Origin: SZUA-229 sp041589175
GTDB taxonomy: Bacteria > Pseudomonadota > Gammaproteobacteria > SZUA-229
NCBI GenBank assembly: GCA_041589175.1
Contig: JBFHWF010000010.1
Coordinates: forward strand, 1 to 55,345
Length of the DNA: 55,345 nucleotides
Reading direction: 5' to 3'
The notes under the pieces were generated by a model, which was not told where the DNA came from, made no database searches, and was given only the letters and a program-made list of their open reading frames with translations. Each line of letters starts with the position of its first letter. Position 1 is the first letter of the stretch. Shown here in pieces: positions 42,044 to 51,814 of the stretch. A program made the position numbers and the translations under genes.

Positions 42044-44500
42044 TTAGTTCGCCACGATGTTTACCAGGCGCCCCGGTACGACGATAATCTTGCGCACGGT
42101 TTTGCCCTCGGTATGATTCTGTACGTTACTGTCGGCAAGTGCCGCCGCCTCGATGGTGTCCTTATCGGCATCCGCAGCCACCTTGATCTTACTACGCAGT
42201 TTACCGTTTACCTGCACCATCAGTTCTATACTATCCTGCACCAGTGCAGATTCATCAACAAGCGGCCAGCTTTCGTCAATGATCGCAGACTCATGTCCCA
42301 GCGCCTGCCACATCGAGTGACTGAAGTGGGGTACGATCGGTGACAGCATCAGCACCATAGCATCGAGTGCCTCCTGCATCAGCGCACGCCCGTTATCAGA
42401 ATCGTCACTGAACTTCGAGAGCTCATTAGTCAACTCCATCACCGCCGCAATCGCCGTATTGAATGTGTAGCGTCGACCAATATCATCGCTGACTTTCTGG
42501 ATTGTCTGGTGCAGCTTTAGACGCAGGGCTTTCTGTTTATCATCAAGGCTAGCACTGTCACAGGCAGCCTTGACCACACCCGCTTCAACATGGGCATGAA
42601 TCATTCGATACAGACGCTTAAGAAACCTTGACGCACCATCCACTCCCGAGTCGGACCACTCCAGCGACTGCTCCGGTGGCGCTGCAAACATGGTGAATAA
42701 TCGTACGGTGTCCGCACCATAGGCATCGATCAGCCCCTGCGGATCAACCGTGTTGCCCTTGGACTTGGACATCTTGGTGCCATCTTTCAACACCATACCC
42801 TGGGTTAGCAGGTTACTAAACGGCTCATCACTGGCGGTGATCAGGCCTTCGTCGCGCATCAGCTTATGGAAGAAACGTGCATACAGCAGGTGCAGAACCG
42901 CGTGCTCGATACCCCCCACATACTGATCAACGGGCAACCAGTAGTTGGCTCGCTCATCCAGCATCTGCTGTGCATCCGGGCAGGCATAGCGGGCGTAGTA
43001 CCAGGAGGATTCGAAGAAGGTATCGAAGGTATCCGTTTCACGCTCTGCCTTGCCGCCACATTTCGGGCAGCTGGTTTCGTAAAACTCGGGCATTTTCTTG
43101 ATCGGTGAACCCACGTCGTCGCCGAAGGCTGCATCTTCCGGCAGCACCACGGGAAGCTGATCTTCAGGCACTGGCACGGAGCCGCAGCTGTCACAGTTGA
43201 TCATCGGGATGGGCGTTCCCCAGTAACGCTGGCGTGATACACCCCAGTCACGCAGACGGAAGTTAACCTGTTTCTCGCCTTTACCCTCGGCTGAGAGGTG
43301 TGCGGCGATGGCATCGAAGGCCTGCTGGAAATCCATACCATCGAACTGGCCGGAGTTGATCAGCACGCCTTTCTCCACGAAGGCTTCCCTGGCCAGGTCG
43401 CAGGGCTCGTCATTTGCAGGTGCGATAACCTGCTTCATGGGCAGACCATAGGCCTGGGCAAATTCGTAATCACGCTGGTCGTGGGCGGGTACCGACATGA
43501 CCGCACCGGAGCCGTAATCCGCGAGCACGAAGTTAGCCGCGTAGACAGGCACCTCTTCGCCGCTGATCGGGTGACGCGCCTTGTAACCGGTATCCACACC
43601 CTTCTTTTCCATGGTCGCCATATCAGCTTCAGCTACCTTGGTATTCTTGCACTCGTCGATGAACGCCTTCAGCGTGTCGTTCGACTCGGCCGCCTTGTGG
43701 GACAGGTCATGCTCGGCTGCCACCGCCACGTAGGTCACACCCATCAACGTATCGGGGCGGGTTGTATACACGGTAAGCGGAGCCTCGCCATCCACCTCGA
43801 ACTGCAGCTCGACGCCCTCGGAGCGTCCAATCCAGTTGCGCTGCATAGTACGCACCTGCTCGGGCCAGCCATCCAGCTTCTCGACGTCACTTAATAGCTC
43901 ATCCGCGTAATCGGTGATTTTCATGAACCACTGGGGGATTTCCTTGCGCTCGACCAGCGCACCGGAGCGCCAGCCACGGCCATCCACCACCTGCTCGTTG
44001 GCGAGCACGGTCTGGTCGACCGGGTCCCAGTTGACCACAGCGTTCTTCTTGTAAACCAGGCCTTTCTCATACAGGCGGGTAAACAACCACTGCTCCCAGC
44101 GGTAGTATTCCGGGGTACAGGTCGCCAGCTCGCGATCCCAGTCATAACCAAAGCCGAGGCGCTTCAACTGACCACGCATGTAGTCGATATTGGAATAGGT
44201 CCAGGTGGCGGGGTGGGAGTTGTTCTTGTGAGCCGCGTTTTCCGCGGGCAGGCCAAAAGCATCCCAGCCCATGGGCTGTAAAACATTCTTACCCTGCATA
44301 CGCTGGTAGCGGCTGATCACATCGCCGATCGAGTAATTGCGCACGTGCCCCATATGCAGGCGTCCACTGGGGTAGGGAAACATCGACAGGCAGTAGAATT
44401 TTTCCCGACCAGCGTCTTCCGTCACCTTAAATGACTGATTTTTCTCCCAAAATTCCTGGGCTTCTTGCTCAATTTGCTGTGGATCGTAATTTTCTTGCAT
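42044..44500 (-). CDS. leuS: Leucyl-tRNA synthetase LeuS
   Basis: From ATG 44500 the enzyme has 818 residues; an upstream frame extension is not conserved. HMGH at residues 49-52 and KMSKSKGN are the class I motifs. The editing domain lies between them, with TTRPDTLMG. The gene faces ybeL and its leader contains an inverted repeat at 44526-44544. It is the first gene of leuS-lptE-holA. Confidence 0.97.
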   Translation of the reverse strand: MQENYDPQQIEQEAQEFWEKNQSFKVTEDAGREKFYCLSMFPYPSGRLHMGHVRNYSIGDVISRYQRMQGKNVLQPMGWDAFGLPAENAAHKNNSHPATWTYSNIDYMRGQLKRLGFGYDWDRELATCTPEYYRWEQWLFTRLYEKGLVYKKNAVVNWDPVDQTVLANEQVVDGRGWRSGALVERKEIPQWFMKITDYADELLSDVEKLDGWPEQVRTMQRNWIGRSEGVELQFEVDGEAPLTVYTTRPDTLMGVTYVAVAAEHDLSHKAAESNDTLKAFIDECKNTKVAEADMATMEKKGVDTGYKARHPISGEEVPVYAANFVLADYGSGAVMSVPAHDQRDYEFAQAYGLPMKQVIAPANDEPCDLAREAFVEKGVLINSGQFDGMDFQQAFDAIAAHLSAEGKGEKQVNFRLRDWGVSRQRYWGTPIPMINCDSCGSVPVPEDQLPVVLPEDAAFGDDVGSPIKKMPEFYETSCPKCGGKAERETDTFDTFFESSWYYARYACPDAQQMLDERANYWLPVDQYVGGIEHAVLHLLYARFFHKLMRDEGLITASDEPFSNLLTQGMVLKDGTKMSKSKGNTVDPQGLIDAYGADTVRLFTMFAAPPEQSLEWSDSGVDGASRFLKRLYRMIHAHVEAGVVKAACDSASLDDKQKALRLKLHQTIQKVSDDIGRRYTFNTAIAAVMELTNELSKFSDDSDNGRALMQEALDAMVLMLSPIVPHFSHSMWQALGHESAIIDESWPLVDESALVQDSIELMVQVNGKLRSKIKVAADADKDTIEAAALADSNVQNHTEGKTVRKIIVVPGRLVNIVAN

Positions 44501-44525
44501 CGACTCGGCTTCAATTCGGTTGGCG

Positions 44526-44544
44526 TTCGCGATGTTGTCGCGAA
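44526..44544. repeat. Inverted repeat in the leuS-ybeL divergent region
   Basis: TTCGCGA and TCGCGAA are perfect arms of seven bases around TGTTG. It lies 26 bases before the leuS start codon and downstream of a TATAGT box, so it would be in the leuS leader. Its role is unknown. Confidence 0.5.
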
Positions 44545-44622
44545 TATGAACTATAAAAAGGAAAGAAGGATACATCAGACCATTGAGATAGGAAACTCAG
44601 ATTTAGTATGAGAGGCAGGTCT

Positions 44623-45162
44623 ATGTCATCACCGCGTCACACCGATGACTCATCACTGGTGAAAGCCTATAACCAGATGATGATTCGCGTCCGGCAAAGT
44701 ATCGATGATGCCGAATCAAACGCGGTACCGTCCCTGCAGAAGGCCATTGACCAGGCCAAGAAGCAGGCGATACACCTCGGCGAAATATCCCTGGAAGAAG
44801 CCGAGGAAGTCAGTAATTATATTAAACGGGATATCAACGATGCCGCAGAGTACCTGATGGAAACCAGCCAGGAGTTCAGCGAGTGGTTATTACTGGATAT
44901 TGATATCATCGAGCAAAAAGTGCTGGAACTGTTCCTTTCCGTCGCGGACCGCACGCGTGTCGAGCTGGCGCAGTTTTCCCATCCAGGCTGCGACATCAGT
45001 GATCAGACCACCGATGCATCCTATCATGCGGGTGAAATTACTGGTCCCAAGCATCTGCAATGCGTGAAGTGCGGACGCGAGATCCGACTCAATCAAACAC
45101 AGACCATACCCTGTTGCCCGGGATGCCAGTGCCGACACTTTAAACGAGCGGGGACCCACTAG
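44623..45162 (+). CDS. ybeL: Zinc ribbon protein YbeL (DUF1451)
   Basis: I choose ATG 44623, seven bases after AGAGG, giving 179 residues. The first two-thirds are helical and charged. The C-terminal zinc ribbon uses CVKCG and CCPGCQC cysteine pairs, as in YbeL/DUF1451 proteins. In E. coli ybeL is also divergent from leuS, so the position supports the call. Its function is not known. A gene of unknown function follows after four bases. Confidence 0.9.
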   Translation: MSSPRHTDDSSLVKAYNQMMIRVRQSIDDAESNAVPSLQKAIDQAKKQAIHLGEISLEEAEEVSNYIKRDINDAAEYLMETSQEFSEWLLLDIDIIEQKVLELFLSVADRTRVELAQFSHPGCDISDQTTDASYHAGEITGPKHLQCVKCGREIRLNQTQTIPCCPGCQCRHFKRAGTH

Positions 45163-45166
45163 AAAT

Positions 45167-46132
45167 ATGCCCTTTATCACCTATTCGCAACGCCTTCTCA
45201 ACCCCTTTCGGGGCACAATGAATATCATCGAATACAAGGGTGCAGAAGCCGTCACCCTGGATGGCATTCACTGGGACATTTACGTTAGTAATCGCGCACT
45301 GGTGCAGGACCTCGATAACAACCAACGGGTACAGACATCCGATATTCGTTACGGCAGCTGGTCTAAAGCTAAGGGGCTGAAACGGGGAGCAATCTACCCC
45401 TCCGAAGACTTCAAGGCCATGGAAGCAGAGGGTGCACAACTTTATCAGTATCTGTTAGCACACCACACAGACATCCCGTTTGCATTTCTCGACAATTATG
45501 AATTATGGCTACTGGATAATGATGATCGGCCGCTTGCCCTGATTGATAGCTCGCGCCGTGAAAAGGATATGGATAAGCAGCCCTTACTTGACTGGCGCGC
45601 CGGTATTCAGTGCCGCAATGAATTTCGCTCACAGGCCTATGAAAAGATTAAGGGTCATCACAAAAGCGATATGACAGCGGGTCAATACCTGACGCATTAC
45701 ATCAACCATATTGGCAAGCGCTCCGGTCGAGCGCAGTGGTTTAAACGCACCATGGATGGCCATGGCATCGGGCTGGGCGGTCACAATATTCGGAAACAGC
45801 TAGGCGGTAGAGAGCTACGGGACTTCGAGTTCCCCGTGTTTATGCTAAATGATCAGCCACATGACACCCTGCATAGCAATCTGATTAACGAATTCATTCA
45901 GTGGCAGGCACCCTGGCTATTATTGCTAGACACCCTCAACGACAGCCAGCGTCGTATTCTGGAAGACGTTTCGCGCAGTCGTGCACTGGTCGTCGACCAG
46001 CTGTACCTGCTCTATCCGGAAATACTGGATATTAGTTTTATCAACAGTGCTCGCGTAGAAGCCACCTTACGTAAAGCAAGCGCTGTGCCTGATGAGCCGG
46101 AACAGATTATGTCTACCGAATACCTCGAATAA
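45167..46132 (+). CDS. Uncharacterised protein in the ybeL transcript
   Basis: The protein has 321 residues with no signal peptide, no membrane helix and no motif I recognise. Notable segments are MNIIEYKGAEAVTLDGIHWDIYV near the start, a central basic GKRSGRAQWFKR region, and a Leu-rich C-terminal part (WLLLLDTLNDSQRRILEDVS). The gap to ybeL is four bases, so the two should be co-transcribed. The ribosome site is weak (GGGGA 12 bases upstream). Coding character is clear from length and codon use on both sides. No function is assigned. Confidence 0.8.
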   Translation: MPFITYSQRLLNPFRGTMNIIEYKGAEAVTLDGIHWDIYVSNRALVQDLDNNQRVQTSDIRYGSWSKAKGLKRGAIYPSEDFKAMEAEGAQLYQYLLAHHTDIPFAFLDNYELWLLDNDDRPLALIDSSRREKDMDKQPLLDWRAGIQCRNEFRSQAYEKIKGHHKSDMTAGQYLTHYINHIGKRSGRAQWFKRTMDGHGIGLGGHNIRKQLGGRELRDFEFPVFMLNDQPHDTLHSNLINEFIQWQAPWLLLLDTLNDSQRRILEDVSRSRALVVDQLYLLYPEILDISFINSARVEATLRKASAVPDEPEQIMSTEYLE

Positions 46133-46147
46133 ATTCGATAGAACATG

Positions 46148-46786
46148 TTATCTCAATCTCTGATAAACCCCCTGCAGTCGCTGCAGCAATGACTGGCATT
46201 CCAGCATTTGCTGTTTAAAGTCTGCATCAAACTGAAGCGCTGCCAGAATTGCAAAGCTGAATACCTGCAACGATTTATTTTCCCAGTGGACAGCATTCAG
46301 CGCTTTTTGTGCAAGTTCATCACCGGCTGTCAGCACATACAGCCGTTGAAGTATTTTCTGCCGGAGCGCTTCAGCATTTTTCACATCCCTGTCTGTATGC
46401 GGAAGATCTGCATACTCTTCACAACGACAGATCGTATACGGCAGTTCCTGGATTTCCTGCACGCAGTGATAACGAGCCTGCAGATGCACATTAATCAACA
46501 TGCGACCATCATCCAGGGTATAAACAAGCTCGCACCTACCTGCTGAAAACACAGAACAGGGTTTATACATAGCCTGATTACTCTGCAACATTTCCTCTGG
46601 CCGCTGGCCGGATTTAGCGGCATGTATTTCCTTTTGCGTATGGCATATCGCCATCAGCCTGTCACTCTCAACGCAGTGGTGTACCATGTCCCGATAACGG
46701 GGCTCGAAAACATGCAGGGGAAACAACGTGCCAGGAAATGACACGCATCCAGGAATTGGAAATAATGCGATTTCGATCATAGCCAT
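46148..46786 (-). CDS. LON substrate-binding domain protein
   Basis: This 212-residue stand-alone LON N-terminal domain opens ALFPIPGCVSFPGTLFPLHVFEPRYRDMV, the signature of that family, and lacks the AAA+ and protease domains. Such proteins are common in gammaproteobacteria and their role is not established. A start at the third residue is also possible. It converges with the unrecognised gene at 45167. Confidence 0.9.
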   Translation of the reverse strand: MAMIEIALFPIPGCVSFPGTLFPLHVFEPRYRDMVHHCVESDRLMAICHTQKEIHAAKSGQRPEEMLQSNQAMYKPCSVFSAGRCELVYTLDDGRMLINVHLQARYHCVQEIQELPYTICRCEEYADLPHTDRDVKNAEALRQKILQRLYVLTAGDELAQKALNAVHWENKSLQVFSFAILAALQFDADFKQQMLECQSLLQRLQGVYQRLR

Positions 46787-46866
46787 TAGAGTCTAGCAAA
46801 TCACACATGGCAATGATGCCAGTCCTGAGCAGAACACTATCGCGCAATCAATTTAATGAGACAGGT

Positions 46867-47610
46867 TTAGTAAAATGAGTCGATAATATCCAGAATTCTT
46901 GCTGATTTCAGATCTATCACTGCAGTCTTACTCACCGTACTTCCCTTGATAGGGTAAAAAGCAATATCACCATCTGTGGCACGTGACCGCATATAGGCAT
47001 CATAAACCTTCTGCCCTTTGGGGTTCTTATCGAGCACCTGATCAAGTTGCAGATGGTGTTTTAGCGCCTCTTCGCGATATTCACTCATTTCTCTGAAACG
47101 CTCAACTCGCATACCAACGTCTGGCGCATCGTTATAGTAGATATCCCTGAGAAGCTTTCCATATTCTTCTGAGTCACGCGGTGGAAGCACATAAACAAAT
47201 TTAACCGGTTCGAGCAGACCCGGCATTTCCACAGCCGGTGTTTCGGTGGACTTACTGACTTCATTCAATGTAAGACTCAGAATAACCCCATTGAACATCG
47301 CAGCATATAGTGGACGTGCTTTCTGCGCCACATAGCCACCCCAGACGAGCGCTGTTAACTGTATGGCAAAAATAATGGAAAGATCTCTGGCCAGTTCGGA
47401 CCGTTTTTTACGCATATCGAACACGACAAATGTCAGTAACGGCCCAAGTATCAGATCAACACCCGCAACTATTTTTATAATATCCCAGGTTGAGTAAAGC
47501 GCATCGAAAGGTTCGATATACCAGATTTTGAAAATAAGAAACAGAAAAACAGAGATCAGAAAAATGCTCACCAGAAGGTGAGAGAAAAATGCTACAAACC
47601 TCATTTTCAT
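46867..47610 (-). CDS. TfpX/TfpZ-like type IV pilin accessory protein
   Basis: The 247-residue protein has membrane helices at about 8-29, 42-64 and 77-95 and a cytoplasmic or periplasmic C-terminal part with DGDIAFYPIKGS. The helix pattern WDIIKIVAGVDLILGPLLT is typical of TfpX/TfpZ proteins that assist pilin assembly in Pseudomonas and Moraxella. No pilin gene is near, so its partner here is unknown. A GAGG lies about 10 bases before the start. Confidence 0.78.
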   Translation of the reverse strand: MKMRFVAFFSHLLVSIFLISVFLFLIFKIWYIEPFDALYSTWDIIKIVAGVDLILGPLLTFVVFDMRKKRSELARDLSIIFAIQLTALVWGGYVAQKARPLYAAMFNGVILSLTLNEVSKSTETPAVEMPGLLEPVKFVYVLPPRDSEEYGKLLRDIYYNDAPDVGMRVERFREMSEYREEALKHHLQLDQVLDKNPKGQKVYDAYMRSRATDGDIAFYPIKGSTVSKTAVIDLKSARILDIIDSFY

Positions 47611-47834
47611 ACGATCAAAACCTCAAATAGACTGACAGATACATGTGGAATGTTTTATATAAAAAAACACAGAAAAATTCAAATAATCGCATTAACAGAC
47701 CAGTCAGCAAAAGACCCGTTTTATGTTTTATCTGCAAAAAATCTGCTGGACTCATCCTCTGACAGGTAGGGAGATTATGTGGCACTTAATCAGTGCTGGA
47801 CTCCAACTCTTTAACGTATCACGCAAAATCAGGC

Positions 47835-49331
47835 TCACGAGAATCTACCACGATAGAAAAACATCACCAGAACCACCATCATGAGAGAAACCAGCAGATA
47901 ATTGCCCCAGCGCACATAAGGCGTGGATCCCTCATAGGCCTGAACTTTAGCGGTAAGCACATCACGGGTAAATTGTGGCAACTGTGCCTGTACCCTGCCC
48001 TTCGGGTCAATAATCGCAGTCACGCCAGTATTGGTCGAACGAATCAGGCTACGCCCACTTTCAAGCGCACGCACCCTGGCGATCTGGTGATGCTGCCAGG
48101 GCTGAGGTGAGTCTTCAAACCAGGCATCATTGCTAACATTAACCAGCAGACTGGCTTCGGGCACGTCCAGTCGCACATCTCGATCAAAAGCATCTTCAAA
48201 ACAGATATTGACACCCACTACCTGGCCAGCAACCTGAATCAATGGCTGACGACTATCACCATGATCGATATCTGACATTGGAATATCCACCCAGTTTGCG
48301 AAAAAACCCAACAGACCTCGTAGCGGAAAATATTCACCCAGGGGTACAAGATGCCGTTTTAGATACACCTGGCCATCCAGGGTAATCACTGAGTTGTAAT
48401 ATCGCCCACCGTTTTCCTGCTGTGTGAAAACACCCATCAGAAATTCGCTATTGGTTTCTCTGGCAAACTGCCTTAACCCTTCAAGATAGTGTTCAACATA
48501 GTACCTGAAACCCGGTATCGCTGTTTCAGGCCAGATAATCAGGTCGCTATCCGGATGCCGCAGACTAAGCTGGCGATACATGTTGAGCGTGGGCAGATAG
48601 TTCTCTGATTTCCATTTCTCAGACTGTGGAATATTTCCCTGAACCATACTCACCTGTATGGGCTCATCTCTGGGTTGTGTCCAGCTAACTTCAAGTAACA
48701 GGTAACCTGCAAGTAATAGCACCATCACCATACCAGCTGATGCAATGCGAGTTGCAGGTCTGAAAACAAATAGCCCAAGTAAACCGGCAAACATACTGCC
48801 GACAAGCCCGCTCCCCAGCCCACCGAACACAGGCATAAAGCCCGCCACTGGTGTGTCGACATACGCTGTGCCCAGCTGCAGCCATGGGAACCCGGTCAAT
48901 ACATACCCTCTCAACCAGTCACCGAGGGTTAGCGCCACTGGAAACAGCAGCGACAGAAAAATCACCGGTGTTGCTCGAATATAACGCCCAACCAGTGCCA
49001 TCATCAATGCAGGATAAAGCGCCAGATAAAGCGATAACAACACAACCATTATTACAGCAAGCACCAGTGGTGAACCACCATGATAATGCAAGCTATAAAA
49101 AATCCAGTGTATACCATGAGCAAAACTGGCGAAAAAAAACAGCAGAACTCTCAGGAATATACGGCGACTATCCTGGCCAACACAGAGAATGAAAAGTGTC
49201 GCCAGCAACGGCAATTGAAGCCAGACAAGGTTATAGGGTGAAAAACTGAATGGTAACAGGCTGCCTGCAATCAGCAGCAACCACTCAAACCGGTAATACG
49301 GATTGTGCTTTAGCCAGTTATGTTCCGTCAT
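47835..49331 (-). CDS. lnt: Apolipoprotein N-acyltransferase Lnt
   Basis: This 498-residue integral membrane enzyme has several N-terminal helices and a nitrilase-fold periplasmic domain. The catalytic residues are Glu269 in IIWPETAIPGF, Lys325 in YLKRHLVPLGEYFP, and Cys377 in GVNICFEDAF. It adds the third acyl chain to lipoproteins such as Pal and LptE. It lies 51 bases downstream of ybeX, in the ybeZ-ybeY-ybeX-lnt order. Confidence 0.97.
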   Translation of the reverse strand: MTEHNWLKHNPYYRFEWLLLIAGSLLPFSFSPYNLVWLQLPLLATLFILCVGQDSRRIFLRVLLFFFASFAHGIHWIFYSLHYHGGSPLVLAVIMVVLLSLYLALYPALMMALVGRYIRATPVIFLSLLFPVALTLGDWLRGYVLTGFPWLQLGTAYVDTPVAGFMPVFGGLGSGLVGSMFAGLLGLFVFRPATRIASAGMVMVLLLAGYLLLEVSWTQPRDEPIQVSMVQGNIPQSEKWKSENYLPTLNMYRQLSLRHPDSDLIIWPETAIPGFRYYVEHYLEGLRQFARETNSEFLMGVFTQQENGGRYYNSVITLDGQVYLKRHLVPLGEYFPLRGLLGFFANWVDIPMSDIDHGDSRQPLIQVAGQVVGVNICFEDAFDRDVRLDVPEASLLVNVSNDAWFEDSPQPWQHHQIARVRALESGRSLIRSTNTGVTAIIDPKGRVQAQLPQFTRDVLTAKVQAYEGSTPYVRWGNYLLVSLMMVVLVMFFYRGRFS

Positions 49332-49382
49332 TTATATAATTTACGTGAAATGCCTTACCTTACACGACGCCTGTTATTGAGT

Positions 49383-50243
49383 TTAAACTTCTTCAGCACT
49401 ATTACTGACTTTTGGTAACAGTATAAGCTGTACGTGTTTGATGCGTCGACTGTCAGCACTCATAATTTTAAACAACAGATTGTCGATGGTTACAGACTCT
49501 CCACGTTTAGGCATATGCCCAAGATGTTTCATTAGCATACCTGCTACGGTATCAGAATCCAGTTCATTGAATGAGCGCTGAAAAAATTCATTGAACTCAC
49601 TTATCGGGGTGAGCGCCTTCAGGGAATACCGGTTAACACCCATACGACGGATATTACCAACATCTTCCACATCGTGCTCATCATCGATATCACCAACTAT
49701 CTGTTCAAGCACATCCTCGATAGTAACAAGCCCGGCAACACCACTGTATTCATCAATAACAATAGCCATATGGTTGCGACTGGCCCGAAACTCCTTGAGC
49801 AAAACATTTAATCGCTTGCTCTCCGGCACGAAAACAGCCTGACGCAGCACATCCTTGATATCAAACTCCTTGCGTTCTTCTTCACCTACATAACGCAGTA
49901 GATCTTTTGCCAGCAATACCCCAAGAATTTCATCACGGTTTTCGCCAATCACAGGAAAACGAGAGTGACCTGAATTTATTATTACGGGAAGCATTTCTTC
50001 GTATGGCGTATCTTCGTTAATTACAACCATATGAGATCGAGGAATCATAATATCTCGAACCTGGATTTCTGATACCTGCAATACACCTTCAATCATGCTC
50101 AGGGCATCGCGATCCAGTAGATCACGTTTTTCAGAGGCCTGCAGAACCTCACTAAGCTCTTCACGATTCTGTGGCAAGTCTAGAAAAATTCGGCTCAGCT
50201 TATCGAACAGACTCAGGTTTGCTTCATTGGTTTGATCATTCAT
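49383..50243 (-). CDS. ybeX: CorC/YbeX CBS-domain protein
   Basis: The 286-residue protein contains two CBS domains (about 65-125 and 130-185) and a C-terminal CorC_HlyC domain (about 205-280), with VRDIMIPRSHMVVI and VIDEYSGVAGLVTIEDVLEQIVGDIDDE. YbeX/CorC is linked to magnesium/cobalt efflux and ribosome maturation. It follows ybeY by two bases, supporting the name. Confidence 0.95.
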   Translation of the reverse strand: MNDQTNEANLSLFDKLSRIFLDLPQNREELSEVLQASEKRDLLDRDALSMIEGVLQVSEIQVRDIMIPRSHMVVINEDTPYEEMLPVIINSGHSRFPVIGENRDEILGVLLAKDLLRYVGEEERKEFDIKDVLRQAVFVPESKRLNVLLKEFRASRNHMAIVIDEYSGVAGLVTIEDVLEQIVGDIDDEHDVEDVGNIRRMGVNRYSLKALTPISEFNEFFQRSFNELDSDTVAGMLMKHLGHMPKRGESVTIDNLLFKIMSADSRRIKHVQLILLPKVSNSAEEV

Positions 50244-50245
50244 AA

Positions 50246-50773
50246 TTACGTTTCCACGCGTCGAACAGTATCAAGGTTAATATCTGGTTGATAGGGATCG
50301 GAAAACCCCAGTTGATTTAAAATACGAACTTCCAGCTGTTCCATTTCCTCTGCCTCTGCATCTTCGATATGGTCATATCCCTGAAGGTGCAACATGCCAT
50401 GAACAAGCATATGCGCCCAGTGTGCTTCACGGTGTTTTTGCTGCTGTCTGGCTTCATCTTCCACAACCTGTGCACAAATTGCCAGATCACCCAGTATCTG
50501 AAATGCCTGTGGTTCATTTTCAGCAAACGTGATGTCGCCTTCCATCTGCATAGGAAAGGAAAGAACATTGGTGGGTTTATCCTTGCCGCGATAATCTCGG
50601 TTAAGTTGCCGACTCTCTTCAGCACTCACGATGCGCAGGCTCAATTCGGGTTCTGCATCCGCATCTCCCTGCCATGCTGCCTGTGCCCATTCTCGCAGCA
50701 AACAACTCGGCGGAGGTTCCTCGATGCTTTCCGGCAAATCATCTGCCGTCTGTATATCCATCTGTATTGCCAT
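50246..50773 (-). CDS. ybeY: Endoribonuclease YbeY
   Basis: The 175-residue single-domain metalloenzyme carries the zinc motif HGMLHLQGYDH, with ligands His125, His129 and His135. The NVLSFPM segment earlier is also conserved. YbeY matures 16S rRNA and removes defective ribosomes. The start overlaps the ybeZ stop by one base, giving tight coupling. Confidence 0.97.
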   Translation of the reverse strand: MAIQMDIQTADDLPESIEEPPPSCLLREWAQAAWQGDADAEPELSLRIVSAEESRQLNRDYRGKDKPTNVLSFPMQMEGDITFAENEPQAFQILGDLAICAQVVEDEARQQQKHREAHWAHMLVHGMLHLQGYDHIEDAEAEEMEQLEVRILNQLGFSDPYQPDINLDTVRRVET

Positions 50774-51771
50774 TACTGATTAGTATCCGTATCGCCAGAT
50801 TTATCTTTTGTCGTCGAGGCTTCATACAGATCATAGGCTTTGACAATTCGCTTAACCATCGGATGTCGCACGACATCACGGGGATCAAAAAATGTCATGG
50901 ATATATCGTCGATATCTTTTAGCACATCGACAGCATGCCTCAGCCCTGAATAGGTACCACGAGGCAAATCGATCTGTGTCACATCTCCCGTGACAACTGC
51001 AGTTGAACCAAAGCCAATACGTGTGAGAAACATCTTCATCTGTTCACGCGTCGTATTCTGCGCTTCATCAAGAATAATATATGCATCATTTAGTGTGCGC
51101 CCACGCATATAGGCCAGAGGCGCAATTTCAATAATATTGCGTTCCATTAACTTGGCAACGCGTTCAAAGCCCATCATCTCATAAAGCGCATCATACATGG
51201 GGCGCAGATAAGGATCGATCTTCTGTGCCAGATCGCCCGGTAGAAAGCCCAGCCGCTCACCCGCTTCAACCGCAGGGCGTACCAGTAAAATACGACGTAC
51301 TTTTTCTGATTCCAGGGCAGCCACGGCGCATGCAACCGCAAGATAGGTTTTACCGGTACCTGCTGGCCCGATACCAAAACTTAGATCGTGTGTCTGAATG
51401 CTACGCAGGTAACTAACCTGGTTACGACCACGCCCTTTGACCTGTCCTTTGCGTAAACGCAGGCTCCACTGGTTCGCATCAAGCACGTCCTGTTCGTCCA
51501 TCTGCTGCAGGCCAGATTCCTGTAGCTGCAGATGTACCAGGTTCGCCGTCAATTCCTGATCCTGTGTACTGCGATAAAGATCCTTGAGAATATCCGCACC
51601 AATACGCACATTCTCGGCCTCACCAATCAGCTGAAAATGATGGTTACGATTATTAATTTCAACACCCAGACGCGACTCTATCTGACGTAGATGCTCATTC
51701 ATCGGGCCGCAGAGATTGGCCAGGCGATCATTGTCTGCAGGTTTGAAATCGATATCCAGACTTTCTGTCAT
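50773..51771 (-). CDS. ybeZ: PhoH-like ATPase YbeZ
   Basis: From ATG 51771 the protein has 332 residues; the frame continues upstream but that part lies inside miaB and is not PhoH-like. Walker A GPAGTGKT is at residues 135-142 and Walker B is AYIILDEAQN. A KH-like N-terminal region precedes the ATPase. YbeZ partners YbeY in ribosome maturation. It lies 43 bases after miaB. Confidence 0.96.
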   Translation of the reverse strand: MTESLDIDFKPADNDRLANLCGPMNEHLRQIESRLGVEINNRNHHFQLIGEAENVRIGADILKDLYRSTQDQELTANLVHLQLQESGLQQMDEQDVLDANQWSLRLRKGQVKGRGRNQVSYLRSIQTHDLSFGIGPAGTGKTYLAVACAVAALESEKVRRILLVRPAVEAGERLGFLPGDLAQKIDPYLRPMYDALYEMMGFERVAKLMERNIIEIAPLAYMRGRTLNDAYIILDEAQNTTREQMKMFLTRIGFGSTAVVTGDVTQIDLPRGTYSGLRHAVDVLKDIDDISMTFFDPRDVVRHPMVKRIVKAYDLYEASTTKDKSGDTDTNQ

Positions 51772-51814
51772 AATATTAATTATAGTGCCTCGAAAGATGG
51801 GATTCCTGAAAATA

